Positions 51,286-60,500 of a stretch of 64,000 nucleotides of DNA are shown here, piece by piece. Below the pieces are notes generated by a model. The model saw nothing but the letters and a program-made list of their open reading frames with translations. It was not told where the DNA came from and did no database searches. A program made the position numbers and the translations under genes. How positions within the stretch are numbered: the stretch's first letter is position 1; every line of letters begins with the position of its first letter. The stretch spans positions 1,488,001-1,552,000 of the forward strand of contig NZ_CP132957.1 in the NCBI RefSeq assembly GCF_030863805.1, written 5' to 3'. The stretch is from Kineothrix sp. MB12-C1 (GTDB lineage Bacteria; Bacillota; Clostridia; Lachnospirales; Lachnospiraceae).

Positions 51286-52344
51286 TCATTCTCCTTTGAA
51301 AGACTTAGCTTCACAATTACCATGCCCCAGAGCATTTTCCATAATTTTCTCGCACAATTGTTCAAAACTAATTCCCTCCGCCTGTGCTTCCTGCGGCAGC
51401 AAGGACGTTGGGGTCATTCCGGGAAGGGTGTTCGCCTCCAAGCAGAAAAGTTCTTCCTTCTCGTTCATCATAAAGTCCATGCGCGCATAGTTTTTCAGAC
51501 GAAGTATGCGGAAGGCGTCCTCCGCCATCCGCTGCATTTCTTCCGTTTTTTTCACGGAAAGGAGGGCTGGGCATGTTTCTATCGTACTTCCTGCCTGATA
51601 CTTATTCTTATAGTCATAAAATCCTTGAAGAGGTGCAATCTCTATAACGGGCAGAGCCTTACCGTCGATCACGCCTACAGAAAACTCTCTTCCTATAATA
51701 TATTGCTCCACAATTACTTCATCATCGTAACGAAATCCTTCCTCAAGTGCTGCCACATATTCCGTTTCATTATTCGCAATACAAACGCCTACGCTTGAGC
51801 CTCCATTGCAAGACTTCACAATACATGGAAAAGGTACGCTCCTCATGTCCTCTCCCTTTTTCAAACTGATTCCCCGGGGAATAGGCACTCCATGGTAATC
51901 GAGCAGTTCCTTCGTAAGCCCTTTATCCATACAAAGGGCAGAACTGACATAGTCCGTTCCTGTATATCGAATTCCCATTAAGTCAAAACAAGCCTGTATC
52001 TTTCCATTTTCACCATTTTGCCCGTGCAGAGCCATGAATACCATATCCGCTGCTTGGCAAATAGCAATCACATTAGGGCCAAAAAAGTTCTTTTCGCCAT
52101 CGATACGCAGGGCTTTTATCGCCTCAATATCAGGATTTTCTTCACCCACAGCTCCGATTTCCTTCGCCCAATCCTCTTCCTTGTGGAATATCTCATCCAC
52201 ATCATCTTTTTCATATCCTAAATATACATCAAGAAGGATAGCCTGATGACCATTCCTTTTCAGTGCTTCATATATCATTCTCCCGGAACTTAAGGATACA
52301 TCTCTTTCCGTGCTGATTCCTCCCGCCAACACCACTACTTTCAT
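51286..52344 (-). CDS. ddl: D-alanine--D-alanine ligase
   Basis: ATP-grasp ligase of 352 residues making D-Ala-D-Ala for MurF. KVVVLAGGISTERDVSLSSG at the start, MALHGQNGENGKIQ, CIVKSCNGGSSVGVCIANN (ATP loop), and LEANTLPGMTPTSLLPQEA (Mg and D-Ala binding). ATG at 52344 chosen (AAAGGCGG upstream); the longer frame adds eight residues. The Tyr/Phe specificity residue for D-Ala versus D-Lac was not assigned. Confidence 0.95.
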   Translation of the reverse strand: MKVVVLAGGISTERDVSLSSGRMIYEALKRNGHQAILLDVYLGYEKDDVDEIFHKEEDWAKEIGAVGEENPDIEAIKALRIDGEKNFFGPNVIAICQAADMVFMALHGQNGENGKIQACFDLMGIRYTGTDYVSSALCMDKGLTKELLDYHGVPIPRGISLKKGEDMRSVPFPCIVKSCNGGSSVGVCIANNETEYVAALEEGFRYDDEVIVEQYIIGREFSVGVIDGKALPVIEIAPLQGFYDYKNKYQAGSTIETCPALLSVKKTEEMQRMAEDAFRILRLKNYARMDFMMNEKEELFCLEANTLPGMTPTSLLPQEAQAEGISFEQLCEKIMENALGHGNCEAKSFKGE

Positions 52345-52453
52345 AGGTCTTCTACCGCCTTTCTCCATTCTACCCTATTCTATATAGCATAGCACCAATT
52401 TCTCCCATATGAAACGGATAAATTGCCTATATATTTGCAAAAGATGCTATTCC

Positions 52454-52475
52454 GTTGCTGTTCACAGCTACTATT
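52454..52475. repeat. Dispersed repeat end, R11
   Basis: GTTGCTGTTCACAGCTACTATT matches the left end of copy R9 in sequence; it overlaps the stop codon of the GH9-like gene. No right end seen. Confidence 0.5.
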
Positions 52476-54063
52476 CCACAGCCCTTCGCCAACTTATCAC
52501 TTCGCTCATCATAAAAATCAGCTTGGCATTCTGCTCCTGCCTGGGCATAATACCGAGGGCAGTATCGATATCTTTATAATTATTATCACCCTCTCCATCT
52601 ATATAACTAATCGCCTGAGCATTACATCCCATAAAGTAGTGCAAATGATTCTCTATGAGCGTCTCATATTCGTGATTGGCAATAATATGATCCACTACCA
52701 CAAGCCTTGTCATCCTATGAAGAAGCTGCCCATTATTATCCGGTTCACCGTTTCCAAGCGCAAGATATCCACTCACTCTGGCAGCCTGAGATACCTTCTC
52801 CGCATCTTCCATCAACTTCTTCGTCACATTGCCGCATATAGTAATATCTACGTTCCGCTTCGTAGATATATACGTGGTACAGCCCCAGAATATATAATCA
52901 TCATCCATCTCTTCCCATATATTTTTCCCGAAATATCCTTCCGCTGCTCTTTTGTAGGAACTATATCCGGATGCACGATATAACTCAGCCGCTGCAAAAA
53001 ATCGCTGTTCCACATCTTCTATTCCCCTCTCACCTTCCACATAACGCCATGCTTTATCCGCTGCCCGCAGGCACTCCTTCGCATAGTCGGCATCGTAGAC
53101 CTCATAAATATAAGAAAACTTTGCTGCTATTGCCGCAAAGAAAGCCGTCGCCTCCAAAGAAATAGGCTCCATAACACTTTTTATTCCGGGCGCCTGAACA
53201 TTATCACCTTCTTTTCCATTCACAATCCCCGAGTATACGCCGCCTGTCCTTTTGTTCTGCATAATTAGCAGCCAGTCCATTTCATATTTTATCTCATCCA
53301 GAATATCCGGAATTCCATTCCCGCTCTCAGGAATACCGCTCCCATCTGAAAATACCTCAGGATATAACTCATATGCCAATAGAAGGTCGGCCATTACCGA
53401 TCCTCCTTTTACCACATCTTTGGAGTCGTCTCCATCCGTATGCCATCCGCCTTTTATCTCTATCTGTTCACCGGCTTCCTCCTTTGATACAACAGTCCCC
53501 GTGTGGCAAGCACTGCGAGCCCTCTCCCCTGCCCATTCCTTTTCTAATTCTATCCCACATCTGCTGAAATAATACTGACGGCATGCAAGCTCGAAGGCAT
53601 TGGTATATATCTCTTTTTCTATACGAAAGGAGTAGGAATGTCCAAGAATAGGCGCTTGTATGTAATAATCTCCCGGTTGAGCCAGCGCATCGAAAACACC
53701 ATAGCCACTATACTCCCCCGTTTTCTCATCGAAGTCTTTCTCCTCTACCACACCGGAGAACACCACGTTTCCCGTATTCTCATCAACAACTTCGAAACGA
53801 TCCGGCAGTTTATCGCCCCGAAATACCGCTTCCTTTTTCCCGGTAGGTAAATACCCTGTCTGATTGACCAGAATCCCCGGACGGCTTACCGGCATCTCAT
53901 AATCAAACTCCGGTACGAGCCCGAGACTTTCCGCTTCTTCCCCCTCTCCTTCTATCTCCGATATCTCGTTCTTCCTCGTCTCATATTCACTATTTATAAC
54001 ATTGCATCCCATCAAACATGCAATCCCCAAAAGTCCGATCACTCCTAAATGCCTTAACTGCAT
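52471..54063 (-). CDS. Glycoside hydrolase family 9-like lipoprotein, degenerate active site
   Basis: 530-residue lipoprotein (lipobox LMGC, Cys20). An Ig-like CelD N-terminal domain (about 60-150, PGILVNQTGYLPTGKKEAV) precedes a GH9 (alpha/alpha)6 barrel. The GH9 motif normally WHDAGD reads WHTDGD at 207-212: one of the two catalytic aspartates is displaced. The C-terminal HxR region is also not recognisable, while a Glu-Val pair (MSEVISW) remains near the end. It may be a pseudo-enzyme, a binding protein or a divergent hydrolase. Stands alone on the minus strand. Confidence 0.8.
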   Translation of the reverse strand: MQLRHLGVIGLLGIACLMGCNVINSEYETRKNEISEIEGEGEEAESLGLVPEFDYEMPVSRPGILVNQTGYLPTGKKEAVFRGDKLPDRFEVVDENTGNVVFSGVVEEKDFDEKTGEYSGYGVFDALAQPGDYYIQAPILGHSYSFRIEKEIYTNAFELACRQYYFSRCGIELEKEWAGERARSACHTGTVVSKEEAGEQIEIKGGWHTDGDDSKDVVKGGSVMADLLLAYELYPEVFSDGSGIPESGNGIPDILDEIKYEMDWLLIMQNKRTGGVYSGIVNGKEGDNVQAPGIKSVMEPISLEATAFFAAIAAKFSYIYEVYDADYAKECLRAADKAWRYVEGERGIEDVEQRFFAAAELYRASGYSSYKRAAEGYFGKNIWEEMDDDYIFWGCTTYISTKRNVDITICGNVTKKLMEDAEKVSQAARVSGYLALGNGEPDNNGQLLHRMTRLVVVDHIIANHEYETLIENHLHYFMGCNAQAISYIDGEGDNNYKDIDTALGIMPRQEQNAKLIFMMSEVISWRRAVE

Positions 54064-54082
54064 TTTCTCTTATCCTTCCAGT

Positions 54083-54109
54083 GTAACTGTTCAGTACCCT
54101 CACTGTTAC
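54083..54109. repeat. Dispersed repeat, short copy R12
   Basis: GTAACTGTTCAGTACC with CACTGTTAC partner end, directly upstream of the GH9-like gene. Confidence 0.65.
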
Positions 54110-54215
54110 CTTTTTTCAAATTATACCCCGAACCCAGGACAAGGTAAAGACCCACCCTCTTTTTATATTTCATAATCTCCAAAGAGTAGTGAGCCTCTAT
54201 CTATTTTCATATTGT

Positions 54216-54244
54216 TTCAGTTCAGCCTTCTACTAAACTGTAAC
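54216..54244. repeat. Dispersed repeat, short copy R13
   Basis: CAGTTCAGCC and AAACTGTAACC ends, just after the SpoIIQ-like gene; a diverged copy. Confidence 0.5.
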
Positions 54245-54266
54245 CTTTATGCACAGCACTTACATA

Positions 54267-55157
54267 TTAACTTAGTTTTGTCATCGGATTGACAGGAATT
54301 CCGTTCTTTGTGAGCTTGAAGTAGACATTGCATCCTTCCACAATATAATATTTCGTAGGTGCCGCCACGCTGCCTATAATATCTCCTTTGTTCACGTAAC
54401 CACCTTCCGATACTGTAATATCTTTCAGCTGTCCGTAGGTAAGCTCATAGCCGTTACCAAGTTCCACTACAACTCCATCTCCTATCTCAGGATCAGAGAA
54501 TACACTAATAACCTTTCCGGATGCCGCCGCGGTAATCGTTTCACCCTCTACTGCGGAGATAATAATGGCCGGATTGTATTTATACTGCTGCAATGTTGGG
54601 AAATATATGGTCTTGTCCATACTGTAATTGATAAGTATATTACCAACAATGGGCCAAGATAGACTGTCTCCGTCACTGAATGTCAGTGCGGGCTGAATGG
54701 AGGTTGCAATTGCCATGGTATCCTCCATCTGCTCAAGACGCGCCGTGTCTATTGTCTCATCGAACATTCCTTCCTCATTTTTGTCATTTTTCTCTTTATC
54801 TTTATTTTCCTCTGTATCTTTCTTCGTCTTATCGTCCGTATTATTCTCTTCTTCCATTTCCTGTTCGTTTTCTACGCCATTCGAATTCGTCTCTTGAAAA
54901 TAAGGATCATAGTCCAAATCATCGGAAGTGACCAGATTCTGCTCAATATCCTTTGCTCCTGTCACATCATTACCATCCGTCAGATCCTTCGTTTCATTTT
55001 CTATTGCGCTGAAATCAACTACATATCCATCGTTCTTCTCTTCGCTTCTTCCTCTTACAAACAAACCTGTCACTGTGAGAGCTGTAAGCACAAATACCGA
55101 TGAGAACAGCATAATGGTTTTTTCCCGTCTTGCGCTGTTTCTATTTCTTCTTCTCAT
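54267..55157 (-). CDS. SpoIIQ-like LytM-domain protein, catalytic residues absent
   Basis: 296 residues: a basic cytoplasmic start (MRRRNRNSARREK), one transmembrane helix (about 15-33), an acidic low-complexity spacer (about 45-140: EEENNTDDKTKKDTEENKD), and a LytM/M23 domain (about 165-290, WPIVGNILINYSMD, then GNGYELTYGQL). The M23 HxxxD and HxH zinc ligands are not present (GQL and CNVYFK stand in their places). Next to spoIID it is very likely SpoIIQ, the forespore half of the engulfment channel. ATG 55157 has AGGAGG upstream; a sigma-F/G-like promoter overlaps the end of spoIID. Confidence 0.82.
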   Translation of the reverse strand: MRRRNRNSARREKTIMLFSSVFVLTALTVTGLFVRGRSEEKNDGYVVDFSAIENETKDLTDGNDVTGAKDIEQNLVTSDDLDYDPYFQETNSNGVENEQEMEEENNTDDKTKKDTEENKDKEKNDKNEEGMFDETIDTARLEQMEDTMAIATSIQPALTFSDGDSLSWPIVGNILINYSMDKTIYFPTLQQYKYNPAIIISAVEGETITAAASGKVISVFSDPEIGDGVVVELGNGYELTYGQLKDITVSEGGYVNKGDIIGSVAAPTKYYIVEGCNVYFKLTKNGIPVNPMTKLS

Positions 55158-55190
55158 ATCGATTCCTCCTAAAGTTTTTATCCTCACCGA

Positions 55191-55219
55191 TAGTTTTGCC
55201 TGTTTCGCATTCTTTATTC
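55191..55219 (-). promoter_or_regulatory. Possible sigma-F/G promoter of the SpoIIQ-like gene
   Basis: Minus strand GAATA, 14 bases, GGCAAAACTA; the -10 fits the forespore sigma pattern GGnnAnAMTA. Overlaps the spoIID stop. Confidence 0.4.
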
Positions 55220-56224
55220 AGTTTTTTCCATCACAATGTCAGTAAAAAAATAGTTTAAGATATCTATAAAATCGCTTCCTTTTTTTGCCGCCTCATTTGC
55301 TCCATATTGAGAAAATCCTACCCCATGTCCTATGCCCTTTGTTTTGATAACAATTGTGTCATTTATAAATGTATTATTTTCTTCCTCCAATGTGAAATGG
55401 GCAGAGTTCAAGGAAAAAGCCTGTCGGAACGCTTCTCCCGATACCATCATATTTCCAAAGATAAGCTCTGTGACATAGCCCGATTTATCACGCTCTATCT
55501 GAAGCAGCTCTTCTATACCCTTTCCCGCTTCCCTTGTGAACTCCGGGTATAGTTCTTTAAGCTTCACCCAAAATACTGCTTCATTTATTTGTATAGTTTG
55601 TATGTAGCCATCTGCCATAAAATCTCTTTCACACATCACAGACTTTAAATAAGGATATTCCTCACTTCTAAATGCCTCATTTCCATTTCTCGTCTTTCCT
55701 GCACTGACGGCAAAATAAGGGGCTCGTATGGGGCTCCCATTATATGCCATATACATTCCCTTCGTTTCTTCAACTGCTTTCCGGCTCTTCTCATACTCCT
55801 CACCATCTGCTGACAAAATATTACTTCTCATGTAAATATACTGTTCTTCCTTTTCTGTGCCTTCTTCATATGCCTTCATAAGCTCTGTCCGAAGAATTAC
55901 GGCCTGCGCCTTTAGAACTTCCGGTTCGTAATTCATATCGATTGTCGCAGGCAAGCGAAGCATAAGATAAGTCTCCATAGGCATCCGCTCTGTTCCTGCC
56001 GCCGTCGTATTACATACCATAAATCCCGTCGTTTCATTTCTATCCTTCACATATTCTGACTCCACATTTCCGAAGAAAAAGGATATGATATACGGAATCA
56101 ACAACACAAACAGAAGAACCGCACCCATATCCCAAAAATCCGGCGAGTGTGCGATTCTTCCACTTTCTATCTGACTCTTTATTTTCTGTCTTGATTTCCA
56201 CCCTGCTGCTTTGTATTTTCTCAT
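55214..56224 (-). CDS. spoIID: Stage II sporulation protein D
   Basis: Lytic transglycosylase of engulfment. 336 residues: basic start, one transmembrane helix (about 33-50), then the SpoIID domain with PMETYLMLRLPATIDMNYEPEVLKAQAVILRTEL in outline (catalytic Glu in the MPMETYL segment) and the C-terminal GIGHGVGFSQYGANEAAKKG. AGAGGTG precedes the ATG, and a sigma-E promoter lies 17-44 bases upstream. The SpoIIQ-like gene follows 56 bases after. Confidence 0.95.
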   Translation of the reverse strand: MRKYKAAGWKSRQKIKSQIESGRIAHSPDFWDMGAVLLFVLLIPYIISFFFGNVESEYVKDRNETTGFMVCNTTAAGTERMPMETYLMLRLPATIDMNYEPEVLKAQAVILRTELMKAYEEGTEKEEQYIYMRSNILSADGEEYEKSRKAVEETKGMYMAYNGSPIRAPYFAVSAGKTRNGNEAFRSEEYPYLKSVMCERDFMADGYIQTIQINEAVFWVKLKELYPEFTREAGKGIEELLQIERDKSGYVTELIFGNMMVSGEAFRQAFSLNSAHFTLEEENNTFINDTIVIKTKGIGHGVGFSQYGANEAAKKGSDFIDILNYFFTDIVMEKTE

Positions 56225-56240
56225 GGGACACCTCTACCCT

Positions 56241-56268
56241 ATTGTATGTGAGGATATCCTCTTTCTAT
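56241..56268 (-). promoter_or_regulatory. Sigma-E promoter of spoIID
   Basis: Minus strand ATA, 17-base spacer, CATACAAT. The spacer contains a palindrome GAGGATATCCTC (56250-56261) that could bind a regulator. Confidence 0.75.
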
Positions 56269-56279
56269 ACATGCAATTT

Positions 56280-57374
56280 TCAGCAGGATGCGTCTAAGTG
56301 GGCATCCTTATGCGCCACATCTAAATGTTGTATACTTCCTGCTCCTCCATTTTCATACAAGAAAAGTCCGGTTCGCCGTATCATCCCATTCACAGCGTTC
56401 CTCTCATTATTTAAGGAGAAATCAGTAGAAATATTGGACAAGCAAATAGCTCCTATCTTTTTCTCAGATAATTTATAACATTTATCTCCGTTTTCATCTT
56501 TGACCCAAATACATAGTTTCTCCCAAATATCATCCGCTTCATCGATCCATCCATTGCCATCGGAATCATAAGCTGCCAAATCCTGAAAACCATTGCCGGA
56601 CTTCGCTCCGAACAGCTCATTTCCATCATTAATGATGCCATCTCCGTTTTTATCGAAGGCAAGGTAACCGCTCTTCTTATTCAGTTTGGAAATCTCATCC
56701 AATACTCCATCCCCATCAATATCGAAAAAGAAGGTCTGATCCTCCATCTGTGCCATATTCCCCTCCAGATTAATCACTAACGGGTCACACATCCTCGTCT
56801 GTATCTGCACATAATTTTCCTCATAATATGCCGAGAAACTTCGGCTCATTCCGATATCCATCTGAAAGCGCAGTTCTCTTCCATCCGCGCAAATAACAGT
56901 ACCTTCGGCTGAAAAACTAGTGCTTTCTTCCTCTCTATAATAAATCTCTCGCTGATAATAAAGAACCTCCGTGACAGGTCCTGAAGATGCGCCTTGCATG
57001 TTGCGTATCCCGGTGAACATTTCATTGTAATCCCATCTTTTAGTCTCACCAAAGAAGAGTTTTATAAGATACTGCATACAGGTCTCCCTGACCGTACTTA
57101 ATGCATCCCTCTTATTCTGCAGATGAGAAGGCCTTTTCACTTTTGAATTAGAACTCATTTCCTGAAGCTTATTTTGCAGCTCTTTCTTACGCTCCTGTGC
57201 TGTTTGTTCCCTTCCTTCTCCCTGTACTCCTTTACCAAAGGCACCACCGAGCAGTACGCCACCGCCCACACCTGTGGCTTCCCCTACAAGGCGAATAACA
57301 CTCGTCTTCCCTGACATATAAGAACTATAATTTCTTGCGGACTCCATTCCTACACTCGAGGAACTAATAATCAT
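56280..57374 (-). CDS. EF-hand-like calcium-binding repeat protein
   Basis: 364 residues, no signal peptide. The N-terminal ~60 residues are Ser/Gly-rich, then a helical part (QERKKELQNKLQEMSSNS), a beta-rich middle (about 150-215), and three Asp-rich calcium loops: DIDGDGVLDE, DKNGDGIINDGNE, DSDGNGWIDEAD (about 228-290), followed by LCIWVKDENGDK. This pattern is common in uncharacterised Lachnospiraceae proteins. Likely Ca2+-binding by analogy with dockerin/EF-hand loops; role unknown. It lies 55 bases upstream of spoIID on the same strand. Confidence 0.78.
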   Translation of the reverse strand: MIISSSSVGMESARNYSSYMSGKTSVIRLVGEATGVGGGVLLGGAFGKGVQGEGREQTAQERKKELQNKLQEMSSNSKVKRPSHLQNKRDALSTVRETCMQYLIKLFFGETKRWDYNEMFTGIRNMQGASSGPVTEVLYYQREIYYREEESTSFSAEGTVICADGRELRFQMDIGMSRSFSAYYEENYVQIQTRMCDPLVINLEGNMAQMEDQTFFFDIDGDGVLDEISKLNKKSGYLAFDKNGDGIINDGNELFGAKSGNGFQDLAAYDSDGNGWIDEADDIWEKLCIWVKDENGDKCYKLSEKKIGAICLSNISTDFSLNNERNAVNGMIRRTGLFLYENGGAGSIQHLDVAHKDAHLDASC

Positions 57375-57470
57375 ACTATCTCCCTTCTTTTTTCAACTAT
57401 CCTCAAATCTTCTTCCCCTTAAAAAATGTGTTTTCCTCAAGAGACTTTTATTCTGCAACAAGTATATAAA

Positions 57471-57521
57471 AAGGATGGTATCCGCCTAGCTGTCTTACAG
57501 CTATAAACAAATACCATCCTT
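57471..57521. repeat. Nested hairpin
   Basis: AAGGATGGTAT (57471-57481) pairs perfectly with 57511-57521, and TAGCTGT/ACAGCTA pair inside. No T run follows, so it is not a typical terminator. Confidence 0.75.
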
Positions 57522-57541
57522 GGTCTCACGTTATATACGCA

Positions 57542-57804
57542 TTTGCGAAACGGGGTAAACTTTATAATTTCATACACAATTCGCTAAGTTTAAAGTTGAA
57601 AGAATTGTATGAAAGATTTTCCAAGCGATTTTTTGCTACGGAGCTGAGACATAGAAAGCCTTGAAGCCTCTGCTGAAAAGGCTTCTTGTTATGGCTTAGC
57701 GCAGTGCATAGCATAACCAGAGCATGGAAAACTTTCATATAATCTTTCTTTTAAAAACTATATTTATTGTGTATGGAATTTTCACAACTTAATCGTTTCG
57801 CAAT
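57542..57804. repeat. Giant imperfect palindrome D (~260 bp)
   Basis: Arms pair through TTGCGAAACG (57543-57552 with 57794-57803), AATTTCATACACAAT (57566-57580 with 57766-57780), and TATGAAAGATTTTCCA (57609-57623 with 57725-57739). An inner stem joins GCTGAGACAT...AAGCCTT (57643-57662) to 57678-57700. Same build as A-C but no clear sequence similarity. Confidence 0.82.
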
Positions 57805-57914
57805 TACTTGCCCACATCATAATATAAAAGGAGAATTAACAATCAAAGATTTGACCTTTATACCTTTTATATCGGATATGCATGAGAATACTTTACCTTA
57901 TCAAGAAAAATCCA

Positions 57915-60209
57915 TTAAACCCTATTATAATTAATTAAGCAGCCTTTTAAGATAATCTGACGTTCTTCATCGGTCAACTCTCCAAGAGAAAGCTCGAATC
58001 TTGTCAGTTCTCCTTCGCCTACCGAGTAAGCTTCAATTACGTCCGCTTTTTCTTCTACCGCTTTTTTGATATCCGGAAGGAAGATATAATCCAGATTCTT
58101 AAACGGAAGCTTCTTATGATCTTCATCTATTACGAGAGGAAGCATCCCCCAGTTGATCAGGTTCGAGCGATACCTCTTCGTTGCATATTCATTGGCAATA
58201 TTCGCCCATCCTCCCAATACCTTCTGGCAAGAGGCTGCTTGTTCTCTGGCAGAACCATCTCCCGGCTTTACCGCGAAGATCGTGGAACCGAAGCCTATAT
58301 TTCCTTCTCCTACTTCAGGATAAGTTTTATTGATTACTGCCATCACCGGTTTTAATTCCGGTTTCGCATCCAGAGGGCATGTCCTTGCCATTACGGCGTC
58401 CTGCGCTTCCTTCATCTCTTTCGCCCGGCCTACATAAGCAGGATCCTTTCTGGATAAGGTGAATTCTGCAAGTCCCAAAGGATTGGAACGATAAGAGGAT
58501 GTTTCACCGGAAGGAATGAGCTCGTCAGTTGTAGTTACCGGGTCATGAATCTCGGAAACAACGCGAAGTACCAAGTTCTCCGGGAGTGCGCCCATCTGCG
58601 GCCAATCTTTAATATTAGGGCCGAACTGTATTTCTTCTTCCGGATTGGCAACTCCCTTGGAATCGAATACTCTGTTAGCGTAAATATTGGAATCAAAGTG
58701 ATATTTATATTTGCCGATATCTCCATCAAAATCTGTTGCCGCAGTCAGTATTCCTTTGTTAGCGCTCGTAGCTGCTACTGAACGCGCATCCATAAGAGCT
58801 ACTGAGGAAATCTGTCCGCTTTGCAGCTTAGAACCTTCTCTGTTCGGGAAGTTTCTCGTACTGTGACGAACGCTGAACGCATTATTTGCCGGTGTATCAC
58901 CTGCACCAAAGCAAGGACCGCAGAAAGCTGTCTTAAGAATTGCACCTGTCTCCATCAAGGCCGCCGCACAGCCATTTTTAACCAGTTCCATATAAATAGG
59001 CTGGGATGCCGGATACACGCTTAAGGTGAATCCATCGGAACCGATATAGGAACCTTTCAATATATCCGCTGCTGCGCATATATTCTCGAATCCACCGCCT
59101 GCACAACCTGCGATGATTCCCTGATCCACATAGAACTTTCCGTTTCTTATCTTATTTCTTAAAGTGAAGTCCACTGCGCCGTCCAGACTGGCAACAGCCT
59201 TCTTCTCCACCTCATTCAAGATATCATCGAGATTCGCATTCAATTCCTCGATAGTATAGGTATTGCTCGGATGGAACGGCATTGCAATCATCGGGCGAAT
59301 GCTGCTCAAGTCAACAGTAATCATCCCGTCATAATATGCTACCTCTCCCGGATTCAATTCTTTATAATCTTCTTTTCTGCCATGAATATCATAGAATTCT
59401 TCAATCTCTTTATCTGTCTGCCAAATAGAGGACAAGCAGGTTGTCTCTGTTGTCATAACATCAATGCCTATTCTAAAGTCAGCGCTTAAGGATGCCACGC
59501 CGGGTCCAACGAATTCCATCACTTTATTCTTCACATAACCATTAGCGAATACTTCACCGATAATCGCAAGCGCCACGTCCTGAGGTCCTACGCCTTTTAC
59601 CGGCTCTCCTGTCAAGTAAACACCCACAACTTCCGGCATGTTAATATCGTAAGTTTGCTCCAAAAGCTGTTTTACCAACTCCGGACCGCCTTCCCCCATC
59701 GCCATCGTACCGAGCGCACCATAGCGGGTATGGGAATCCGATCCAAGAATCATACGTCCTCCGCCTGCAAGCATCTCCCTTGCATACTGATGAATTACCG
59801 CCTGGTGGGGAGGTACGTATACGCCGCCGTACTTCTTCGCACAGGATAGACCAAACATATGGTCATCTTCATTAATCGTTCCGCCTACCGCACAAAGGGA
59901 GTTGTGGCAGTTCGTCAGTATATAGGGAATAGGGAATTTCTCAAGCCCTGATGCCCTCGCTGTCTGTATAATTCCCACAAAAGTAATATCATGAGAAGTT
60001 AATTTATCGAATTTAATTTTCAGCTTATCCATATTGCCGGAAGTATTATGCTCTTGTAAAATACCGTAAGCAATCGTTTCCTTCGCTGCATCTTCTTTAT
60101 TTATTTCTTTTCCGATCTTGCTCTTGATTGCCGCCTGTGCTTGTACATCATCTGGAATCAGTTCCGTTCCGTTAAGTAAATAAGCACCAGCTTTATGTAA
60201 TTGTATCAT
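57915..60209 (-). CDS. Aconitase-family hydratase (YbhJ-like)
   Basis: 764-residue iron-sulfur hydratase. The [4Fe-4S] ligands are present: one Cys in [12 protein letters not shown] and the pair in [12 protein letters not shown]. Substrate-site pieces include [13 protein letters not shown] and [14 protein letters not shown]. The C-terminal swivel domain (about 600-760) contains [14 protein letters not shown] and [15 protein letters not shown]. It is the 'hydratase' branch related to E. coli YbhJ rather than standard AcnA/B; the LGSDSHT and CGPC motifs support activity, the substrate is uncertain. No citrate synthase or isocitrate dehydrogenase gene is near. Confidence 0.9.
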   Translation of the reverse strand: MIQLHKAGAYLLNGTELIPDDVQAQAAIKSKIGKEINKEDAAKETIAYGILQEHNTSGNMDKLKIKFDKLTSHDITFVGIIQTARASGLEKFPIPYILTNCHNSLCAVGGTINEDDHMFGLSCAKKYGGVYVPPHQAVIHQYAREMLAGGGRMILGSDSHTRYGALGTMAMGEGGPELVKQLLEQTYDINMPEVVGVYLTGEPVKGVGPQDVALAIIGEVFANGYVKNKVMEFVGPGVASLSADFRIGIDVMTTETTCLSSIWQTDKEIEEFYDIHGRKEDYKELNPGEVAYYDGMITVDLSSIRPMIAMPFHPSNTYTIEELNANLDDILNEVEKKAVASLDGAVDFTLRNKIRNGKFYVDQGIIAGCAGGGFENICAAADILKGSYIGSDGFTLSVYPASQPIYMELVKNGCAAALMETGAILKTAFCGPCFGAGDTPANNAFSVRHSTRNFPNREGSKLQSGQISSVALMDARSVAATSANKGILTAATDFDGDIGKYKYHFDSNIYANRVFDSKGVANPEEEIQFGPNIKDWPQMGALPENLVLRVVSEIHDPVTTTDELIPSGETSSYRSNPLGLAEFTLSRKDPAYVGRAKEMKEAQDAVMARTCPLDAKPELKPVMAVINKTYPEVGEGNIGFGSTIFAVKPGDGSAREQAASCQKVLGGWANIANEYATKRYRSNLINWGMLPLVIDEDHKKLPFKNLDYIFLPDIKKAVEEKADVIEAYSVGEGELTRFELSLGELTDEERQIILKGCLINYNRV

Positions 60210-60247
60210 GCTGGTATCCTCCTCTTCATCTTATCTGTCAATTATCC

Positions 60248-60307
60248 GTAACAGCTCAGTATTCTTACGGTCAGCGCAGCAAATGCACAGACCTACTGAA
60301 TAGTTAC
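60248..60307. repeat. Dispersed repeat, minimal complete copy R14
   Basis: 60-bp element: left end GTAACAGCTCAGTA, right end TACTGAATAGTTAC (inverted), inner stem GCGCA-GCAAA-TGCAC. The clearest short complete copy, in the hydratase leader. Confidence 0.8.
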
Positions 60308-60364
60308 AATCTTTTTTATTATAAGGGAAAAAAGCAATACATGCAACGATAAATAAACCGTCCG

Positions 60365-60500
60365 TTATATAAGGAACATGTAAATATTATAGATATTAAT
60401 TCCCATAATAACAATCATTAGAGCAAGGAAGAGTTTGTTCATATGCTTCTCTGGAATCTTTTCATTCACCTTGGCACCTGCAAGCGCACCCACATGATTA
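60365..60500 (-). pseudogene. C-terminal remnant of a TauE/SafE-like membrane exporter
   Basis: Minus-strand frame ending in TAA at 60365 reads GALAGAKVNEKIPEKHMNKL, then a hydrophobic run FLALMIVIMGINIYNIY, the usual end of TauE/SafE sulfite-exporter proteins (GA-x2-G, K-I-P-E-K, last helix). Nothing upstream: the frame meets the stop of the maturase gene at 60501. So about 45 residues of a ~250-residue protein survive, probably after a deletion. A sulfite exporter beside a sulfatase would make metabolic sense. Confidence 0.55.

Larger units (their letters stand above)
57375..57914. other. Intergenic region with palindromes (540 bp)
   Basis: Holds a nested hairpin (57471-57521), giant palindrome D, and about 110 AT-rich bases before the hydratase stop. 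No gene, no convincing promoter. Confidence 0.6.
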
